A DNA stretch of 49,615 nt from Nitrososphaeria archaeon (GTDB lineage: Archaea; Thermoproteota; Nitrososphaeria; Nitrososphaerales; JACAEJ01). Below the pieces are notes generated by a model. The model was not told the origin of the DNA. It ran no database searches and saw nothing but the letters and a program-made list of their open reading frames with translations. This document shows, piece after piece, positions 23,468 through 33,284 of the stretch. The translations under genes were made by a program, and so were the position numbers. Where the stretch lies: contig JARVKD010000005.1 of the NCBI GenBank assembly GCA_029775875.1, positions 1 through 49,615 of the forward strand, given 5' to 3'. Each line of letters starts with the position of its first letter. Position 1 is the stretch's first letter.

Positions 23468-24700
23468 TTACGTTAGTGAAAAGCCTGGCAGTAGCTTTGA
23501 AGCTATGCATTTTGTAGCATCACTGGCATAAAAGAGCCCTTTCTTGGTGAGCTTTAGATACCCTTCCTCATCCTTCAAGAGCCCAAAGATGAAGAGCATC
23601 CTCAAAAACCACTTTAATTCTTTCTTAATCTCTCCATTGAACCTTCTTCTGAACTCATCCTTCGAAACTTTAGAATGGTAAAGGTTTCTCAAGAACCAGA
23701 TCTTCATAACCTTTCTTAAGGGGAATACTGTACCTTTTAAAATGGGCAAATCTCCTGACTTTAGTGAATTTATGTAATCTGTTAAAGACGGAGTATTAAC
23801 GCTAAAGACCTTTTCTATGACTGACCAAGCATTTGGACCTACTCCAACAAAGTCCTTGAATTCAAAGGGTCCACAATAGCCTTCTGGGTCTTTAGAGAAC
23901 CTCCAAAGGGCACTCATAGGATAGCCTGCATCAGATAAAAATTCAAAGATCATTTCATACATTGAATGCTCTTTTTTTATGCTCGGAAGCTTTATCAAAC
24001 CTCCCTTCACAGAATCATAAATTTCTGAGTATGGCACAAGGATAAGAGGATAGGTAGATATACTCGAGACTTCTAAGTCTATTGCAGTCTCAAGATCATG
24101 CTTTATATCATCTAAATCTTGTTCAGGAAGGGCGAACATCAAATCTAAATTAATGTGCTTGAAGCCGTGATCCTTTACTCTCTTGATGGCATTCAAGGCT
24201 ATTTTGGACTCATGCCCTCTTCCTATTATTGCAAGAATTTCATCGTTGAAGGATTGAACCCCTATGCTTATGCTTTCTATCCCAGAATCTACTAGTGTGC
24301 TAAGGGTCTTATCGTTCAGATCTAGAGGGTTTGCTTCTATCGCTGTTTTTCCATCAAAGTCGTAAAGTTCTTCAATCTGCTTTAGAATTTCAGCCACTCC
24401 TTCTGGCATAAGGGTTGGAGTTCCCCCGCTGAAATAGACAGTTTTGACATTGATGCCTTCGAATAGATGTGAGTAGATTTTAAGCTCTTCTTTTACAGCT
24501 TGTAAATAAGATTTTGCAAGCTTAGGGTTCCATGGGTTGCTTCTGAATAGACAAAAATCACACTGTGATCTGCAAAAAGGTATCCTAACATTTATGGATA
24601 GATCATCACAATTTACATTATCAATTCTAAAGGAAGGAGAGTAATTAATATTGTCAAAGGTCCTTGATACTAATCGATTTATGATTAGCTCACTGAACAC
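23468..24700 (-). CDS. HemW/HemN-like radical SAM protein
   Basis: A 410-residue radical SAM enzyme. The cluster motif is C43-RSQ-C47-DF-C50, followed by SGGTPTLMPEGV, EANPLDLN, GIQSF-like SIGVQSFNDEIL and the substrate-side LMFALPEQ. A HemN_C-like winged region lies near the C-terminus (KKGLFYASDAT). These features place it with coproporphyrinogen-dehydrogenase-like proteins, including HemW heme chaperones, not necessarily a true HemN. No other heme gene is nearby. It appears to be a single gene. Confidence 0.82.
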   Translation of the reverse strand: MFSELIINRLVSRTFDNINYSPSFRIDNVNCDDLSINVRIPFCRSQCDFCLFRSNPWNPKLAKSYLQAVKEELKIYSHLFEGINVKTVYFSGGTPTLMPEGVAEILKQIEELYDFDGKTAIEANPLDLNDKTLSTLVDSGIESISIGVQSFNDEILAIIGRGHESKIALNAIKRVKDHGFKHINLDLMFALPEQDLDDIKHDLETAIDLEVSSISTYPLILVPYSEIYDSVKGGLIKLPSIKKEHSMYEMIFEFLSDAGYPMSALWRFSKDPEGYCGPFEFKDFVGVGPNAWSVIEKVFSVNTPSLTDYINSLKSGDLPILKGTVFPLRKVMKIWFLRNLYHSKVSKDEFRRRFNGEIKKELKWFLRMLFIFGLLKDEEGYLKLTKKGLFYASDATKCIASKLLPGFSLT

Positions 24701-24744
24701 ACGAATCTTTTTAGGCTAGAGGCTTAAAACTTTTTTGCAAAAAT

Positions 24745-25227
24745 TCAGAGTTTGTAGCCTATCTTTCTAAGAAAATCCTTTCTCCACTTAATGTCCTCAT
24801 CCTCTTCTATTCCCTTAGATTTGAAGCCATCTACAACTCCCAAAATCCCTCTGCCTTGATCTGTTTCAGCAAGAATTACTTCAACTGGATTTGCCGTTGC
24901 GCAATAGATGTTACAGACTTCTGGTACTTCTTTGATTTTGTTCAATACGTTGATAGGATAAGCATCTTTCATAAAGATTATGAAAGCATGCCCTGAACTT
25001 AACTTAAAAGCCATCTCTGAAGCAAATCTTCTTAACTCATCATCATTACCGTCATGCCTAACAAGGCATTTCCCAGAAGATTCACAAAAAGCCAAGCCAA
25101 ACTTTATGGTTGGAACTGAATTTACTAAAGCCTCATAGATATCCTCAACAGTCTTTATGAAGTGACTTTGCCCTATGATCATGTTTACGCCTTCTGGAGG
25201 CTCTATCTTAACAGTTTTCAATTCCAA
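24745..25227 (-). CDS. Adenosine-specific kinase family protein
   Basis: A 160-residue protein of the small alpha/beta family often named adenosine-specific kinase (Ado kinase, formerly DUF355). The signature segments are [58 protein letters not shown] and [13 protein letters not shown], with [10 protein letters not shown] near the end. The proposed activity binds AMP or adenosine, and the cellular function is unsettled. It is divergent from the flavin reductase-like gene with about 45 bases between. Confidence 0.88.
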   Translation of the reverse strand: MELKTVKIEPPEGVNMIIGQSHFIKTVEDIYEALVNSVPTIKFGLAFCESSGKCLVRHDGNDDELRRFASEMAFKLSSGHAFIIFMKDAYPINVLNKIKEVPEVCNIYCATANPVEVILAETDQGRGILGVVDGFKSKGIEEDEDIKWRKDFLRKIGYKL

Positions 25228-25272
25228 TTTGATTCTATGTAAATGAGGAAGAATCGAATTTAATGTTTTCTT

Positions 25273-25869
25273 TTGATTATGAAAAAGATTATCTATTTTG
25301 TGTTACAAATTATAACTATGAGAAAACCATCTGAAAAGATAGATGTAAAGCCGAGTTTGGTGACTAGATTGTTGTATCCAAGACCTATAGTGCTGATTAC
25401 TTGCATCGATAGCTCAGGAAAGCCGAACATAATGCCAGCTGCATGGGCTATGCCCGCATCTTTTGACCCTCCAATGGTAGCCATAGGTATAGCTTTGACT
25501 AGATATTCCCATGAGCTTATATCAAAGACTCGTGAATTCGTGATAAACATACCTACAAAAGAACTTGTAAAGCATATCGATTATCTGGGGAGTGTATCTG
25601 GTAGAGATGTTGATAAGTTCAAAGCATCTAAATTGACAGCTCTGCCAGCAAAGAAGGTGAAGACACCTTTGATAGGAGAATGCGTAGCTCATATTGAATG
25701 TGAGGTAGCTTCAATGCTTGATACTGGCGATCATACGATATTCGTTGGAAGAGTGGTTGCTGCTCAGGCGAACAGAGACGCCTTTAAAACCAACTATGAT
25801 CTAAATAAAGTGAAGATTATTCTAAGACATGAGAAAAGGTATCTTACTACTGGCAGGTATATCATTTAG
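25273..25869 (+). CDS. Flavin reductase-like FMN-binding protein
   Basis: A protein of the flavin-reductase-like domain family (DIM6/NTAB-like), about 180 residues. It has [31 protein letters not shown] near the N-terminus and a [11 protein letters not shown] strand followed by [10 protein letters not shown]. Members bind FMN and often serve as NAD(P)H oxidoreductases or partners of flavoproteins. The track start is TTG 25273; ATG 25318 (MRKPSEKID) gives a more typical N-terminus and is my preference. The stop interlocks with that of L7Ae. Confidence 0.8.
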   Translation: MIMKKIIYFVLQIITMRKPSEKIDVKPSLVTRLLYPRPIVLITCIDSSGKPNIMPAAWAMPASFDPPMVAIGIALTRYSHELISKTREFVINIPTKELVKHIDYLGSVSGRDVDKFKASKLTALPAKKVKTPLIGECVAHIECEVASMLDTGDHTIFVGRVVAAQANRDAFKTNYDLNKVKIILRHEKRYLTTGRYII

Positions 25870-26300
25870 CTCTTTTTAAGCTTTGAGACAGATTTGATGA
25901 TTTGATCCAAGCTACTCGCTACCTCTCCAGCTTCCACTATGCAGGCTGATGCAGCAGATTTATCGATACCAACAGCTGAGCCGATCTGGGCTTTGCTAGG
26001 CACGAAGACATATGGTACTTTTCTTTCTTCACAAAGTATTGGCAGATGAGCCACTATCTCAGGAGGCTCTACATCTTCAGCGATTACTACGAGTTTGGCT
26101 AACCCTCTCTCAATAGCTTTCGTAACTTCGTTAGTCCCTTTCTTTATCTTTCCACTCTGCCTCACTTGGCGTAAAACCTCATAGGTTGCATCAGACAACT
26201 CTTTAGGAGTGTCAAACTTTACGAAGTAGGGCTTAGGGTCCTTACTATTTTGCATCTTTTCTTCCGCATCCATTTTGATTATCATCTGCGGCTTGCGCAT
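25866..26300 (-). CDS. rpl7ae: Ribosomal protein L7Ae
   Basis: A kink-turn RNA-binding protein of the large subunit, also shared in archaea with box C/D, H/ACA and RNase P particles. The core motif KKGTNEVTKAIERGLAKLVVIAEDVEPPEIVAHLP is diagnostic. The first 15-20 residues before MQNSKDPKPYFVKF are not conserved, and ATG codons at residues 10 and 16 are alternative starts. The gene appears monocistronic and converges with the flavin-reductase gene through a TTAG stop overlap. Confidence 0.93.
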   Translation of the reverse strand: MRKPQMIIKMDAEEKMQNSKDPKPYFVKFDTPKELSDATYEVLRQVRQSGKIKKGTNEVTKAIERGLAKLVVIAEDVEPPEIVAHLPILCEERKVPYVFVPSKAQIGSAVGIDKSAASACIVEAGEVASSLDQIIKSVSKLKKS

Positions 26301-26393
26301 CTAAATCAATTATGGACCTACTTATAAGGTAAGCGCTAAAAGTCTCTAAACTTGATTTTGACAATTTACAAACCTTAATCTTATTTCAGTCTA

Positions 26394-27665
26394 TCAAGAC
26401 TTCAATCTTTTACAGATGAAGGGTACAAGCATCTCATCCTCAGACAGTCCACCATGAGAACCTTTCATTATGAAATCCTTCTCCAATCCTCTATGGCGAT
26501 AAGCAAAGGAATAATTTGCGTATGGGAGCATTATCAGGTCTCCTACTCTATCAGTTACTCTCTTCTTATTGGATCCAGCACCAAAAAGACCTTTCTCAAT
26601 AGCCTCATTGGAGTCTAAGACAAGAAATTTATCTTTAAGCTTTTTATTGATGTAATCTTTAACTTCATTTATCTCGCCAGGCTTGACGTAAAGGAATGTT
26701 GCCCTTGAGTCGCCAGTAGGCGGGATCCATAATTTGTTCATAAGTTCATGATGCTCTGAAGCAAAGATGGTATTCTCCCTAGACAATTCTGATTGTCCAT
26801 GATCTGCCGTGATCATCAAAAGTATCTCTTTGGCTGCTTTGCTTTTCAATTTATCTATGAACTCACTTTTATAAGAATAAAGGAAACCTCTAAACTCAGC
26901 AAGAGCTTCTTCAGAAGAGGGACCGTAGATATGAGAGATAGCGTCTAATAAGTCCCAGTAAACGTAAACGTAAGTTTCATCACCTATTTCACTTTCCAAT
27001 AGTTTTCTTAAGATTACAAATAGGTCTGAAGAGTTTATGTAATTTAAGATTTTAGCGCCAGTGTGGTGCATTCTAGATAGCCCACTATCTCTATGCCTTG
27101 TGATAGCGTATGATTTTATTCCTTTTTTGTTAAGGATTTCATGAATGGTCTCAAGCCCAAGAAATTCTTTTGGGTCAAGCCCCATTTCTAACAACACTCC
27201 CCACTTGTAATCGTAAGCTGGGGTGAAGTCTATCATATTGGCGATCAATCCATACTCTCTCAGATACATGGTATAGCCCATGATGCCATGCTCTTCTGGT
27301 GTTGCTCCAGTATTGACGGTAGTAAGAGCGGTGGTTGTTGTCGATGGAAAGGTTGAGGTGATAGGAATCATCGTGCTATTATCTGACAGAATTTTGATGA
27401 AAGGACTTTTTATTTGAGGGATTAAAAAATTCTTGTAGCCCATAGAATCGACCACTAAGAGGATGATTTTGTTAACACTGTCAAGATGATCCTTGATAAT
27501 CTCCTTTGGTAAAGTATCTCTTTTCGATACATTTGATTTGAAGATTGATAAAATCGTTGCAGGTATGTTGTATATAGAATATTTCTCGTAGAAAGGTGTA
27601 ACAAATCCTTCCAATTTGCTCTTTTTCTTTATCTCTCTCCCAACTTTTTCGGCTAGAAACAACAC
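26394..27665 (-). CDS. Alkaline phosphatase superfamily phosphodiesterase
   Basis: A 423-residue type I phosphodiesterase / nucleotide pyrophosphatase-like enzyme. It has a metal Asp in LLVVDSMGYKN, the nucleophile region TFPSTTTTALTTVNTG (about 100-117), HGIMGYTMYL, YVYWDLLDAISHIYGP, ITADHGQSEL and GSHGGLSEDEMLVPF. Together these show an intact two-metal site. The substrate is unknown; phosphodiester or pyrophosphate bonds are likely. No transmembrane helix is visible. The start is a GTG or a nearby TTG. It lies 58 bases downstream of gltX and may share its transcript. Confidence 0.82.
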   Translation of the reverse strand: MLFLAEKVGREIKKKSKLEGFVTPFYEKYSIYNIPATILSIFKSNVSKRDTLPKEIIKDHLDSVNKIILLVVDSMGYKNFLIPQIKSPFIKILSDNSTMIPITSTFPSTTTTALTTVNTGATPEEHGIMGYTMYLREYGLIANMIDFTPAYDYKWGVLLEMGLDPKEFLGLETIHEILNKKGIKSYAITRHRDSGLSRMHHTGAKILNYINSSDLFVILRKLLESEIGDETYVYVYWDLLDAISHIYGPSSEEALAEFRGFLYSYKSEFIDKLKSKAAKEILLMITADHGQSELSRENTIFASEHHELMNKLWIPPTGDSRATFLYVKPGEINEVKDYINKKLKDKFLVLDSNEAIEKGLFGAGSNKKRVTDRVGDLIMLPYANYSFAYRHRGLEKDFIMKGSHGGLSEDEMLVPFICKRLKS

Positions 27666-27723
27666 ATATTCACTAATACCCTTGAGAATTCAATCAGGCA
27701 CCTCTTTAACTTTATCATGGTAC

Positions 27724-29478
27724 TTATCTTGACGTGAAGTAGATAACTATCTTGTCATCAGACTTTGAATCTATGCGCCCAAAGCCCAGCCTTTCTAACT
27801 GCACTAAAGAGTTCATGGGTTCATCAGCAAGGCTCTTCTCAGCCAATCCTTCAATCTTCTTTCCTGTAGGCATTACTAAGATTATCTTAACAGTATCTTG
27901 AGTAGGAAGCCAGTGAATGAGAGGTGCTTCAGCCTCTCTTGCCTCATGAATAGACAATCCTTTAAAACTCGCTTTAAGATAATTGCCCTCAAACTTTACA
28001 TCACCAATATTCATAAGCCCCATGAGCCTTGTGATAGGTTTTGATAGCAATAGCTCCTTATCTGACTTTGATACGAAGACCTTTGCAATACCGTTTTTTT
28101 GATGGACTTTAAGTTCTCTGTTGCCTCTTGCTTTGTCATCAGGATGCTTGGGTAAGACTGCCTTTAGATTCTCTTTAATTCCATGAATTTGAAGCTCGAT
28201 TTTATCCATTATGGCAAAGTACCTAGATGCAACCTTATCGACAACTTGTCTGTTATAGGAGTAAAGATTTTGCCAACTTAAGGTTGCATCCACTGGCTTA
28301 ATTCCAACATCATATATCAGCTTACGAATGGCATCTGGCTGAAAGCCTCTCCGCCTTAAAGCCAAAAAAGTTGCAAGTCTAGGATCGTCAAAGCCTTCGT
28401 ATAATCCATCTCTTATGCCTTGAATTATCTTAGATTTGCTCAAGACTGCTCCTTCTATCTTTAGCCTCCCATAATGAATGGCAACCGGATATTCCCAATT
28501 CAAATGCTTATACATATACATCTGCCTTACAGCATTTGTTAAGTGCTCCTTACCTCTTATGATATGAGTTATACCCATTAAATGATCGTCAACGCCTGCT
28601 GCAAAGTTATACAATGGCCAGATATGATACTTCGACCCAACTCTTGGATGTGGATGCTTTATCGTATCGACTATGCGAAGAGCAGGCCAGTCTCTTACAG
28701 CAGGATTAGGATGATTGAGATCTGTTTTAACTCTAACAATGGCTTGTCCCTCTTTATAATTTCCATCGAGCATATCCTTCCATCTACTCATCTGCTCCTC
28801 TAAAGTCAAATTTCTACATGGACAAGCTTTGCTTGAGGCTATATGGCTGCGAAAAGTTGTTGGTTCGCAAGTGCAAACATAAGCTCCATTTGCCTTGATC
28901 AGATCTTCTACAACTTTATAGTATATGCTGAGCCTATCGCTCTGAATGAACTCCTCATCCCATCTACATTCTAGCCAATTAAGGTCCTCTCTGATCAAAT
29001 CATAAAATATCAAAGATGCCTTCTTTAGCCTTGGATCAGTATCTTCAAACCTAAGGATGAATTTGCCATCGTATTGCCTAGCGTAATCATGAGAGAGGAT
29101 TATGGCACGGGCTGAGCCTAAATGAAGAGCGCAGTCTGGGTTTGGAGAAAATCTAGTGACTATCTTGGCATATTTATCAGCATCTGGAAGAGGAGGCAGT
29201 TTCTTCTCTTCAGCTTTAACCTTAGGAACTTCAACAATAGCATCTGGAAAATTTGTTTTAAGAATAGATAACTGCTCATTCAGGCTAAGTCGATTGACTT
29301 CATCCACTATCTGCTTCAAGGAAGGGTATAATTTCTTTACAAGATTTTTTAGATCTGGTCTCTCTCCTAAAACTTTCCCTAAAACTGCACCTGCCTCACA
29401 TCTCCCATCATGCTTGTAAGCGTTCAATAAAGCATGCTTACGAATTAATAGTGAGACATCAGGCTGAATCTCCGCCAA
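27724..29478 (-). CDS. gltX: Glutamyl-tRNA synthetase (archaeal type)
   Basis: A 584-residue class I GluRS with the archaeal N-terminal helical domain (about 1-95), the catalytic core from TRFSPNPDCALHLGSARA (HIGH variant HLGS) to GAVLSKSKI (KMSKS variant), and a beta-barrel anticodon-binding C-terminal half as in eukaryal GluRS/GlnRS. It is likely non-discriminating, charging both tRNA-Glu and tRNA-Gln, as is usual where GatDE is used; that is inference. It is the last translation gene of the long minus-strand cluster, 47 bases after the prenyl synthase. Confidence 0.94.
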   Translation of the reverse strand: MAEIQPDVSLLIRKHALLNAYKHDGRCEAGAVLGKVLGERPDLKNLVKKLYPSLKQIVDEVNRLSLNEQLSILKTNFPDAIVEVPKVKAEEKKLPPLPDADKYAKIVTRFSPNPDCALHLGSARAIILSHDYARQYDGKFILRFEDTDPRLKKASLIFYDLIREDLNWLECRWDEEFIQSDRLSIYYKVVEDLIKANGAYVCTCEPTTFRSHIASSKACPCRNLTLEEQMSRWKDMLDGNYKEGQAIVRVKTDLNHPNPAVRDWPALRIVDTIKHPHPRVGSKYHIWPLYNFAAGVDDHLMGITHIIRGKEHLTNAVRQMYMYKHLNWEYPVAIHYGRLKIEGAVLSKSKIIQGIRDGLYEGFDDPRLATFLALRRRGFQPDAIRKLIYDVGIKPVDATLSWQNLYSYNRQVVDKVASRYFAIMDKIELQIHGIKENLKAVLPKHPDDKARGNRELKVHQKNGIAKVFVSKSDKELLLSKPITRLMGLMNIGDVKFEGNYLKASFKGLSIHEAREAEAPLIHWLPTQDTVKIILVMPTGKKIEGLAEKSLADEPMNSLVQLERLGFGRIDSKSDDKIVIYFTSR

Positions 29479-29525
29479 TTGTAATCAATTTAATTAGTAA
29501 CTCTTATGTTAAATATTTCCCTTTT

Positions 29526-30533
29526 CTATAAATTTCTGGTCACAATAAAATTGGTCAATTCTGATAAACTCTTCTTTGCAGAGGAATCGGGGTATCTTTT
29601 AAGAATTGAAATTGCCTTATCTGCATAGAATCTGGCTTCGTCTCTAATTTTATCAGCTACTCCTGTTTTGGAGATGATCATCAACGCTTCGTCCATCTCT
29701 TCTTGTGTAACCTTTCTCTTCCCAAAGACTCTTTGAATCTTAATCCTATCTTCATCATTTGCAAGCTTTAAGGCTAAAGATAATGCTAAAGTCTTCTTTC
29801 CTTCTCTCAAGTCACTTCCCACAGGCTTTCCTGTCAGTTTAGGGTCTCCTGCAATACCAAGCAAATCATCCACTAATTGAAAGGCTATGCCAAGGTTTCT
29901 TCCAAAGTTAGCCATGGATTCTTCATCCTTTTTTTCAGCATTACCGACTATGCTACCAATCCTACAAGCAGTCTCAAAAAGAGCTGCAGTCTTGTTCCGA
30001 ATCATATCAAAGTAAGTTTCTTTTGAATGAAAGCGCTTGCTTGAAGTCATTTTTAGATCCTTGGCTTGCCCTTCACAGACCCTGATGGAAGACTTGACAG
30101 CTAATTCTAAAACTCTAATTATAACGCTTTGTTTTATGTTCATCTCTTGCATCCCTGAAACTATAGCCTCGAAGGCTTTAGCAAAGAGAATATCTCCAGA
30201 GATTATTGCAATAGGAACTCCGTATTTTGCGTGAACTGTAGGAGCGTTATGGCGTGTTAAGTCATGATCCATTATATCATCGTGCACTAAAGTGAAGTTA
30301 TGAATGAGTTCAAGACCTGCAGCCGCAGGTATGGCTTTTCTTACATCTTTATCAAAAAGTTCAAAGGATTTCATAACAAGAAAGGGTCTTAGTCGCTTAC
30401 CTCCTGTTCTTATCAAATGTGATGAGGCATCATACAAAATCTTCGGTTTACCTTTCAATAATGAGTAAATGTAATCGTTTACCTGTAATGCCGATGCTTC
30501 CAGTTGCTCTGTTAGACTCATTGCTTTAGCCAC
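29526..30533 (-). CDS. idsA: Polyprenyl (geranylgeranyl) diphosphate synthase
   Basis: A 335-residue E-type prenyltransferase. The first Asp-rich motif is LVHDDIMDHD, the second is FQLVDDLLGIAGD, and RTGGKRLRPFLV is the conserved basic/substrate segment. It condenses IPP with allylic diphosphates to C15/C20 chains for archaeal ether lipids. Chain length cannot be fixed by eye, but GGPP is expected. It overlaps the 3' end of the IPP isomerase gene by 16 bases, completing the isoprenoid set mvk-ipk-fni-idsA. Confidence 0.92.
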   Translation of the reverse strand: MAKAMSLTEQLEASALQVNDYIYSLLKGKPKILYDASSHLIRTGGKRLRPFLVMKSFELFDKDVRKAIPAAAGLELIHNFTLVHDDIMDHDLTRHNAPTVHAKYGVPIAIISGDILFAKAFEAIVSGMQEMNIKQSVIIRVLELAVKSSIRVCEGQAKDLKMTSSKRFHSKETYFDMIRNKTAALFETACRIGSIVGNAEKKDEESMANFGRNLGIAFQLVDDLLGIAGDPKLTGKPVGSDLREGKKTLALSLALKLANDEDRIKIQRVFGKRKVTQEEMDEALMIISKTGVADKIRDEARFYADKAISILKRYPDSSAKKSLSELTNFIVTRNL

Positions 30534-31576
30534 TCTGCCAATTCTCCTGTGATAGTAAATCTTACCCTTCTCATATCTTGTATATTATTACAACCAACTG
30601 CAAACATGGTCGTCTTAAGCTCATAAATAGTCTTTTGGAGAAAGGAAAGCAGAGAATTTTTAGAGACTGCTGCATGTCTTAGCAAGGGCAAAGCCATACC
30701 TGTCAGATTAGCTCCTAGAACTAAGCTCTTAGCTATGTCCAAGCCTGTTCTTATGCCCCCAGAAGCAATTACGGGTATCTTTGTGGCTCTTCTAGTTTCT
30801 ATCAAGCTTACAGCCGTTGGTATTCCCCAGTCCCAAAAGAGCTGACCAAGTTCAGCCTTTTCTTTATTATCTAAAGCCAAAGCTCTATAATGCTCCACTG
30901 CAGACCAGCTGGTTCCTCCAGCCCCTGAAACATTTATGGCTGAAACCCCAGCCAATTCTAGCTTTATGGCTACTTCTTTTGATATTCCGAACCCTACTTC
31001 TTTGACTATAACAGGTACGCTCAATTGGGATATCAACTCACGAATCTTGTCTATTATTCCTTTATACTGAGGCTCTCCACCAACTTGAATGGCTTCTTGT
31101 AAGGGGTTCAAATGAATGACAAAGGCTTCAGCTCCTATCATGTCTATGCACTTTTTTGCCTCTTCTTTTCCAAAACCTTTCAATAGCTGTGCAGCTCCTA
31201 TGTTAGAAGCCAAGAAGATGTTCGGGGCTCTCTTTCTTACTATAGAGTAAGTTTCAGCCAAAGATGGTGAAGACAGTCCTACCCTCTGGCTACCAACTAC
31301 CATCCCTATGCCAAGCTCTTCAGCGGCTAAAGCCAAGTTTTCGTTTATCTTTGCAGATTCAGGGGAGCCTCCCACCATAGCATCTATTAGTATAGGTGCT
31401 GAGAACTTATGATTTAGGAATGAAGTTGATGTGTCTATAGAATCTAAATTTAATTCTGGTAAAGCGTTATGAATTAAATGGACACACTCAAAAAGGGTAG
31501 ACTTCTTTGACTCTACCTGTTTTTCCAAACTTATGTTTATATGATCTGCCTTTCTTTCTATCAAATCTTCATTCAT
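30518..31576 (-). CDS. fni: Type 2 isopentenyl-diphosphate isomerase (FMN)
   Basis: A 352-residue FMN- and NAD(P)H-dependent enzyme that interconverts IPP and DMAPP. The sequence shows ERKADHINISL at the N-terminus, the FMN-barrel segments DAMVGGSPESAKIN, GSQRVGL, HLNPLQEAIQVGGE (with the QEAxQ-like element), VIVKEVGFGIS, VSGAGGTSW and ASGGIRTGLDIAKSL. It starts inside a 4-nt overlap with ipk. Confidence 0.94.
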   Translation of the reverse strand: MNEDLIERKADHINISLEKQVESKKSTLFECVHLIHNALPELNLDSIDTSTSFLNHKFSAPILIDAMVGGSPESAKINENLALAAEELGIGMVVGSQRVGLSSPSLAETYSIVRKRAPNIFLASNIGAAQLLKGFGKEEAKKCIDMIGAEAFVIHLNPLQEAIQVGGEPQYKGIIDKIRELISQLSVPVIVKEVGFGISKEVAIKLELAGVSAINVSGAGGTSWSAVEHYRALALDNKEKAELGQLFWDWGIPTAVSLIETRRATKIPVIASGGIRTGLDIAKSLVLGANLTGMALPLLRHAAVSKNSLLSFLQKTIYELKTTMFAVGCNNIQDMRRVRFTITGELAEWLKQ

Positions 31577-32340
31577 TTTCTTGAACCTCTTATCAACGTG
31601 CCTTTTAAAAGCTCGCCCTTTAACGCTCTTAGGATTCTCTCTTGGTTTGTGCCATTTATGAACATTACATCTATGCCATCCTTTGCCATTCTTATAGCTT
31701 CCTTTACCTTAAGCCCCATGCCGCCAGTAACGTCCATGTCTATGCTCTTGACTTGAATCTTTGTTAAATCTTCTGGCTTTAGCTCTTCTATGAGAGAGTC
31801 TGGTTGATTTAAATCCCTGAATATGCCATCTACGTTCAAAAGAAAGATTACTCTAATTGGCTTTAATGCTTCTGATAACATCCTTGTAATTTCGTCCCCT
31901 GATAGAACGTAGAAACCTTTTGATTTTAAAAGGACATCTCCATAAGTGACAGGAGTTAAGCCATTATCAATAAGGGATAAAAACAGCTTTCTTTTTGCTT
32001 TAGTGGTCAATTGTACAAAGTTTGATGGAGGCAAGGAATAAGGATTTAATCCATGCTTATCCAAACAACTTAGAATCTTAAGGTTAAGTTCCAGCATAGA
32101 TGCCCTAGTCTTTGACACCCCTTCAGCAGAAACTTTTGATGGCTTTGTCGTCAATCCATACTTGTCAGCAAAGTAGTGTCCAAAAGAACCACCGCCATGC
32201 ACTAATATGAGAGGATTTTCTGATTTTGATAGAGCATTGCCAATAGCATCTATCACTTGTAAATTTATAGTTAGAGGCTTCTCCTTATGCGTGATAAGAG
32301 AACCCCCTAACTTTACTATTGCTAACTCTTTTCTTGCCAA
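31573..32340 (-). CDS. ipk: Isopentenyl phosphate kinase
   Basis: A 255-residue amino-acid-kinase-fold enzyme that phosphorylates isopentenyl phosphate to IPP, the last step of the archaeal alternative mevalonate route. The N-terminal IVKLGGSLITHKEKP and ILVHGGGSFGHYFA contain the glycine loop and the His used for substrate binding; SGDEITRMLSEALKP and DVTGGMGLKVKEA form the ATP region. It overlaps mvk by 19 bases and fni by 4. Confidence 0.93.
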   Translation of the reverse strand: MARKELAIVKLGGSLITHKEKPLTINLQVIDAIGNALSKSENPLILVHGGGSFGHYFADKYGLTTKPSKVSAEGVSKTRASMLELNLKILSCLDKHGLNPYSLPPSNFVQLTTKAKRKLFLSLIDNGLTPVTYGDVLLKSKGFYVLSGDEITRMLSEALKPIRVIFLLNVDGIFRDLNQPDSLIEELKPEDLTKIQVKSIDMDVTGGMGLKVKEAIRMAKDGIDVMFINGTNQERILRALKGELLKGTLIRGSRK

Positions 32341-33284
32341 ACCTTTACACCTTCAAGAGGCAATTTCACTATAGATGCATCGATGCCTTTCCTCTTTAAC
32401 GATTCAGCTACAACTCTTGCTTCGCTAGATTTTGGTAAAGCTATAATGCAGCCTCCTCCACCAGCACCAGTAAGCTTTGCTCCTATACAACCAGCTTCAA
32501 GAGCCTTTTCTATTAATTGGTCTAATTCTCTTGTTGACATTCCAAGATTGCTCAAGACTGAATGAAAGAAGTTCATTATGGCACCTAAAGTGGTAAGGTC
32601 TCTATTCATTAATGCAAAGGCTGCCTTCTCTGTAAAGTAATTAGAAGATGCAACTAAGGATGCAAAAAGATTAGGATATGACTTCTTAATTTTTGAAAAT
32701 TTTGAGACCATTTTAGACGTTCTGCGCTTAATCCCGCTATGGCATACAATAAACTCAACATCTTTATCCAACTTTATTTGTCTAGGCTTCTCTCCCATCC
32801 TGAATAGAATTACTCCGCCATAGACTGCAACGTTCACGTCTATGCCCGATGGCTTACCATGAGTTATTCTCTCAGATACCATGGCAAGATTTACCATTTC
32901 TTCTGGCGATAATTCATGATCAAAGGCTGACGCTGTGGCTGCAACCGTTGCCACAGCAACTGCGCTAGATGAGCCAAGACCTGAAGACACAGGCAGATTA
33001 GAATCTATCATCACTCTAACGCCCTTTTTCTCTCCTATGAATTCTAGAGTAGCCTTTATGGCTTCCAAAGTAGGTTTAAGAGATAAGGGAACTTGCCCTT
33101 TTTTCGAAGAGTAAGAGCCTAAAGTCTTAGATAAAATCTCAATACCTTCAAAAGCTTCAGCCTGTACCAATGCTCCTTTATCAATGGCAGCAGCAAGGGC
33201 CAAAGAGCCGTGAACTACAAAATGCTCTCCAGTAATTATGATCTTGCCTGGAGCCTTAGCAAAAAATTTCAAAATTAACTTCAC
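32322..33284 (-). CDS. mvk: Mevalonate kinase
   Basis: A 320-residue GHMP kinase. The N-terminal APGKIIITGEHFVVHG, the ATP loop LPVSSGLGSSSAVAVA (about 100-115) and the C-terminal KLTGAGGGGCIIAL are clear, and GKPSGIDVNVAVYGG carries the catalytic Asp region of mevalonate kinases. It makes mevalonate 5-phosphate. The next enzymes toward isopentenyl phosphate are not in this window. It overlaps the MEMO gene by 4 bases. Confidence 0.93.
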   Translation of the reverse strand: MKLILKFFAKAPGKIIITGEHFVVHGSLALAAAIDKGALVQAEAFEGIEILSKTLGSYSSKKGQVPLSLKPTLEAIKATLEFIGEKKGVRVMIDSNLPVSSGLGSSSAVAVATVAATASAFDHELSPEEMVNLAMVSERITHGKPSGIDVNVAVYGGVILFRMGEKPRQIKLDKDVEFIVCHSGIKRRTSKMVSKFSKIKKSYPNLFASLVASSNYFTEKAAFALMNRDLTTLGAIMNFFHSVLSNLGMSTRELDQLIEKALEAGCIGAKLTGAGGGGCIIALPKSSEARVVAESLKRKGIDASIVKLPLEGVKVWQEKS

